NCBI GenBank assembly: GCA_963676345.2
Contig: CAXXTS010000001.1
Span: 868,001 to 932,000 of the forward strand
Length of the DNA: 64,000 bases
Direction of reading: 5' to 3'
Source of the DNA: G963665925 sp963676345
Lineage (GTDB): Bacteria; Bacillota; Clostridia; Peptostreptococcales; Acidaminobacteraceae
This document shows, piece by piece, positions 63,496 through 64,000 of this stretch. The position numbers and the translations under genes are program-made. The stretch's first letter is position 1, and every line of letters starts with the position of its first letter. The notes under the pieces were generated by a model. The model did not search any database, had not been told where the DNA came from, and saw only the letters and a list, made by a program, of their open reading frames with translations.

Positions 63496-63625
63496 TGGCG
63501 TAAATCCCAGTTATTTGAAATAGAAATGAAATAATTAATCGCTCTGTCCAATTGCACTAAACCATAGACCCGCCTGATATAAAAAATTTGTCGATTCATA
63601 TTCAACGCACCATGAATTACATATA

Positions 63626-63658
63626 AAAATACCACTTCGTAACGCAAAGTGGTATTTT
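63626..63658. terminator. Hairpin in the 332-base stretch after the IS
   Basis: AAAATACCACTT / AAGTGGTATTTT stem with a 9-base loop. It lies between the IS element and the GGDEF gene end. No gene is seen in 63505-63836; this hairpin is the only clear element. Confidence 0.75.
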
Positions 63659-63836
63659 GGGAGTCAATGTGCAATACTTTATTTTGACGACTTTCATTTT
63701 CTCAAGTGAATGCATGCTTCAAAAGTAAGCTAGACAATTACTGCAAAACATTTACCGAGTTATTATCGACAGGGTGGCCTACTGGACACCGATGGACTAA
63801 AGGATGATTGTGTTCTATCTACCATATCAATAATTT

Positions 63837-64000
63837 TTAGCATATATCTGTGATAACCATATTTCGCCCTAATGCTTTTGCTTTATATAATCTTAAATCA
63901 ACTTGTTCAAGGGCCACATCGATCGTTTCGTTCCCTTTGAAGGAATATACGCCACAACTAATCGTTACTTCTAAATCATTATCTGGCCATCCAATCCCTG
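63837..64000 (-). CDS. C-terminus of a GGDEF-domain protein (diguanylate cyclase), cut by the window edge
   Basis: 54 residues visible. The end pattern of GGDEF domains is clear: VTISCGVYSF, then VDLRLYKAKALGRNMVI. It makes or binds cyclic di-GMP. The catalytic GGDEF motif itself lies outside the window. Confidence 0.88.
   Translation of the reverse strand, partial: GIGWPDNDLEVTISCGVYSFKGNETIDVALEQVDLRLYKAKALGRNMVITDIC

Overview
The window reads as chromosomal DNA of a low-to-moderate GC Gram-positive anaerobe of the Clostridia. Shine-Dalgarno sites are strong (GGAGG type) and TTG starts occur. Anaerobic and sulfur traits include FeoAB iron uptake, thioredoxin-reductase systems, sigma-54 amino-acid regulons, rhodanese, TusA and YeeE proteins. 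A thiosulfate- or sulfur-metabolising Fusibacter-like organism is my best guess. That is an inference from gene content, not from a marker gene; no rRNA, tRNA, CRISPR array or prophage was seen.

Layout. 0-2.2 kb: a cysteine desulfidase-like gene (cut by the window edge) with a sigma-54 promoter, palindromic enhancer-like sites and its probable sigma-54 activator. 2.3-4.8 kb: a chemoreceptor. 5-10.2 kb: a periplasmic-binding-domain histidine kinase, a sigma-54 response regulator and a sodium:alanine-type symporter behind a near-consensus -24/-12 promoter. 10.3-15.6 kb: asparaginase, an MFS transporter, a transposase-derived protein lacking its HUH motif, a thioredoxin reductase and a double-thioredoxin-fold protein. 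15.6-18.2 kb: feoA, feoB and a small Cys-rich partner, with two Fur boxes.

18.3-31.2 kb is the most distinctive part. It holds a secreted lipoprotein with four rhodanese domains (A-B-A-B duplication) beside a decayed rhodanese. Next is a tight six-gene operon joining sugar aminotransferase, glycosyltransferase and ATP-grasp enzymes to a NitT/TauT-type ABC transporter. Then come a TusA protein, a LysR regulator and a divergent YeeE-TusA-YeeE-thioredoxin reductase operon. Together these look like sulfane-sulfur import and handling at the cell surface and membrane.

31-62 kb is an accessory zone, mostly on the minus strand. It is made of small single-gene units, each often with its own promoter and terminator: racemase, LysE exporter, SDR, unusual transcarbamylase, HIT protein, two APH-type kinases, two P-loop kinases, RidA, PNPOx-like protein, arginase-like protein, DJ-1 protein, WYL and MocR regulators, GNAT, TetR and lipoproteins. 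Several units are broken: the MocR gene is frameshifted, a zinc-ribbon gene has an in-frame stop, and one P-loop ORF is truncated. Three of four similar promoters in this zone follow a GC-rich terminator. Embedded at 50.9-56.1 kb is a coherent membrane-stress operon (PspA, DUF4178, DUF350, lipoprotein, DUF350, membrane spermidine synthase, K+ channel).

At 62.15-63.5 kb lies an intact IS256-family element with imperfect inverted repeats and a 9-bp target duplication. The window ends in the C-terminus of a GGDEF protein.
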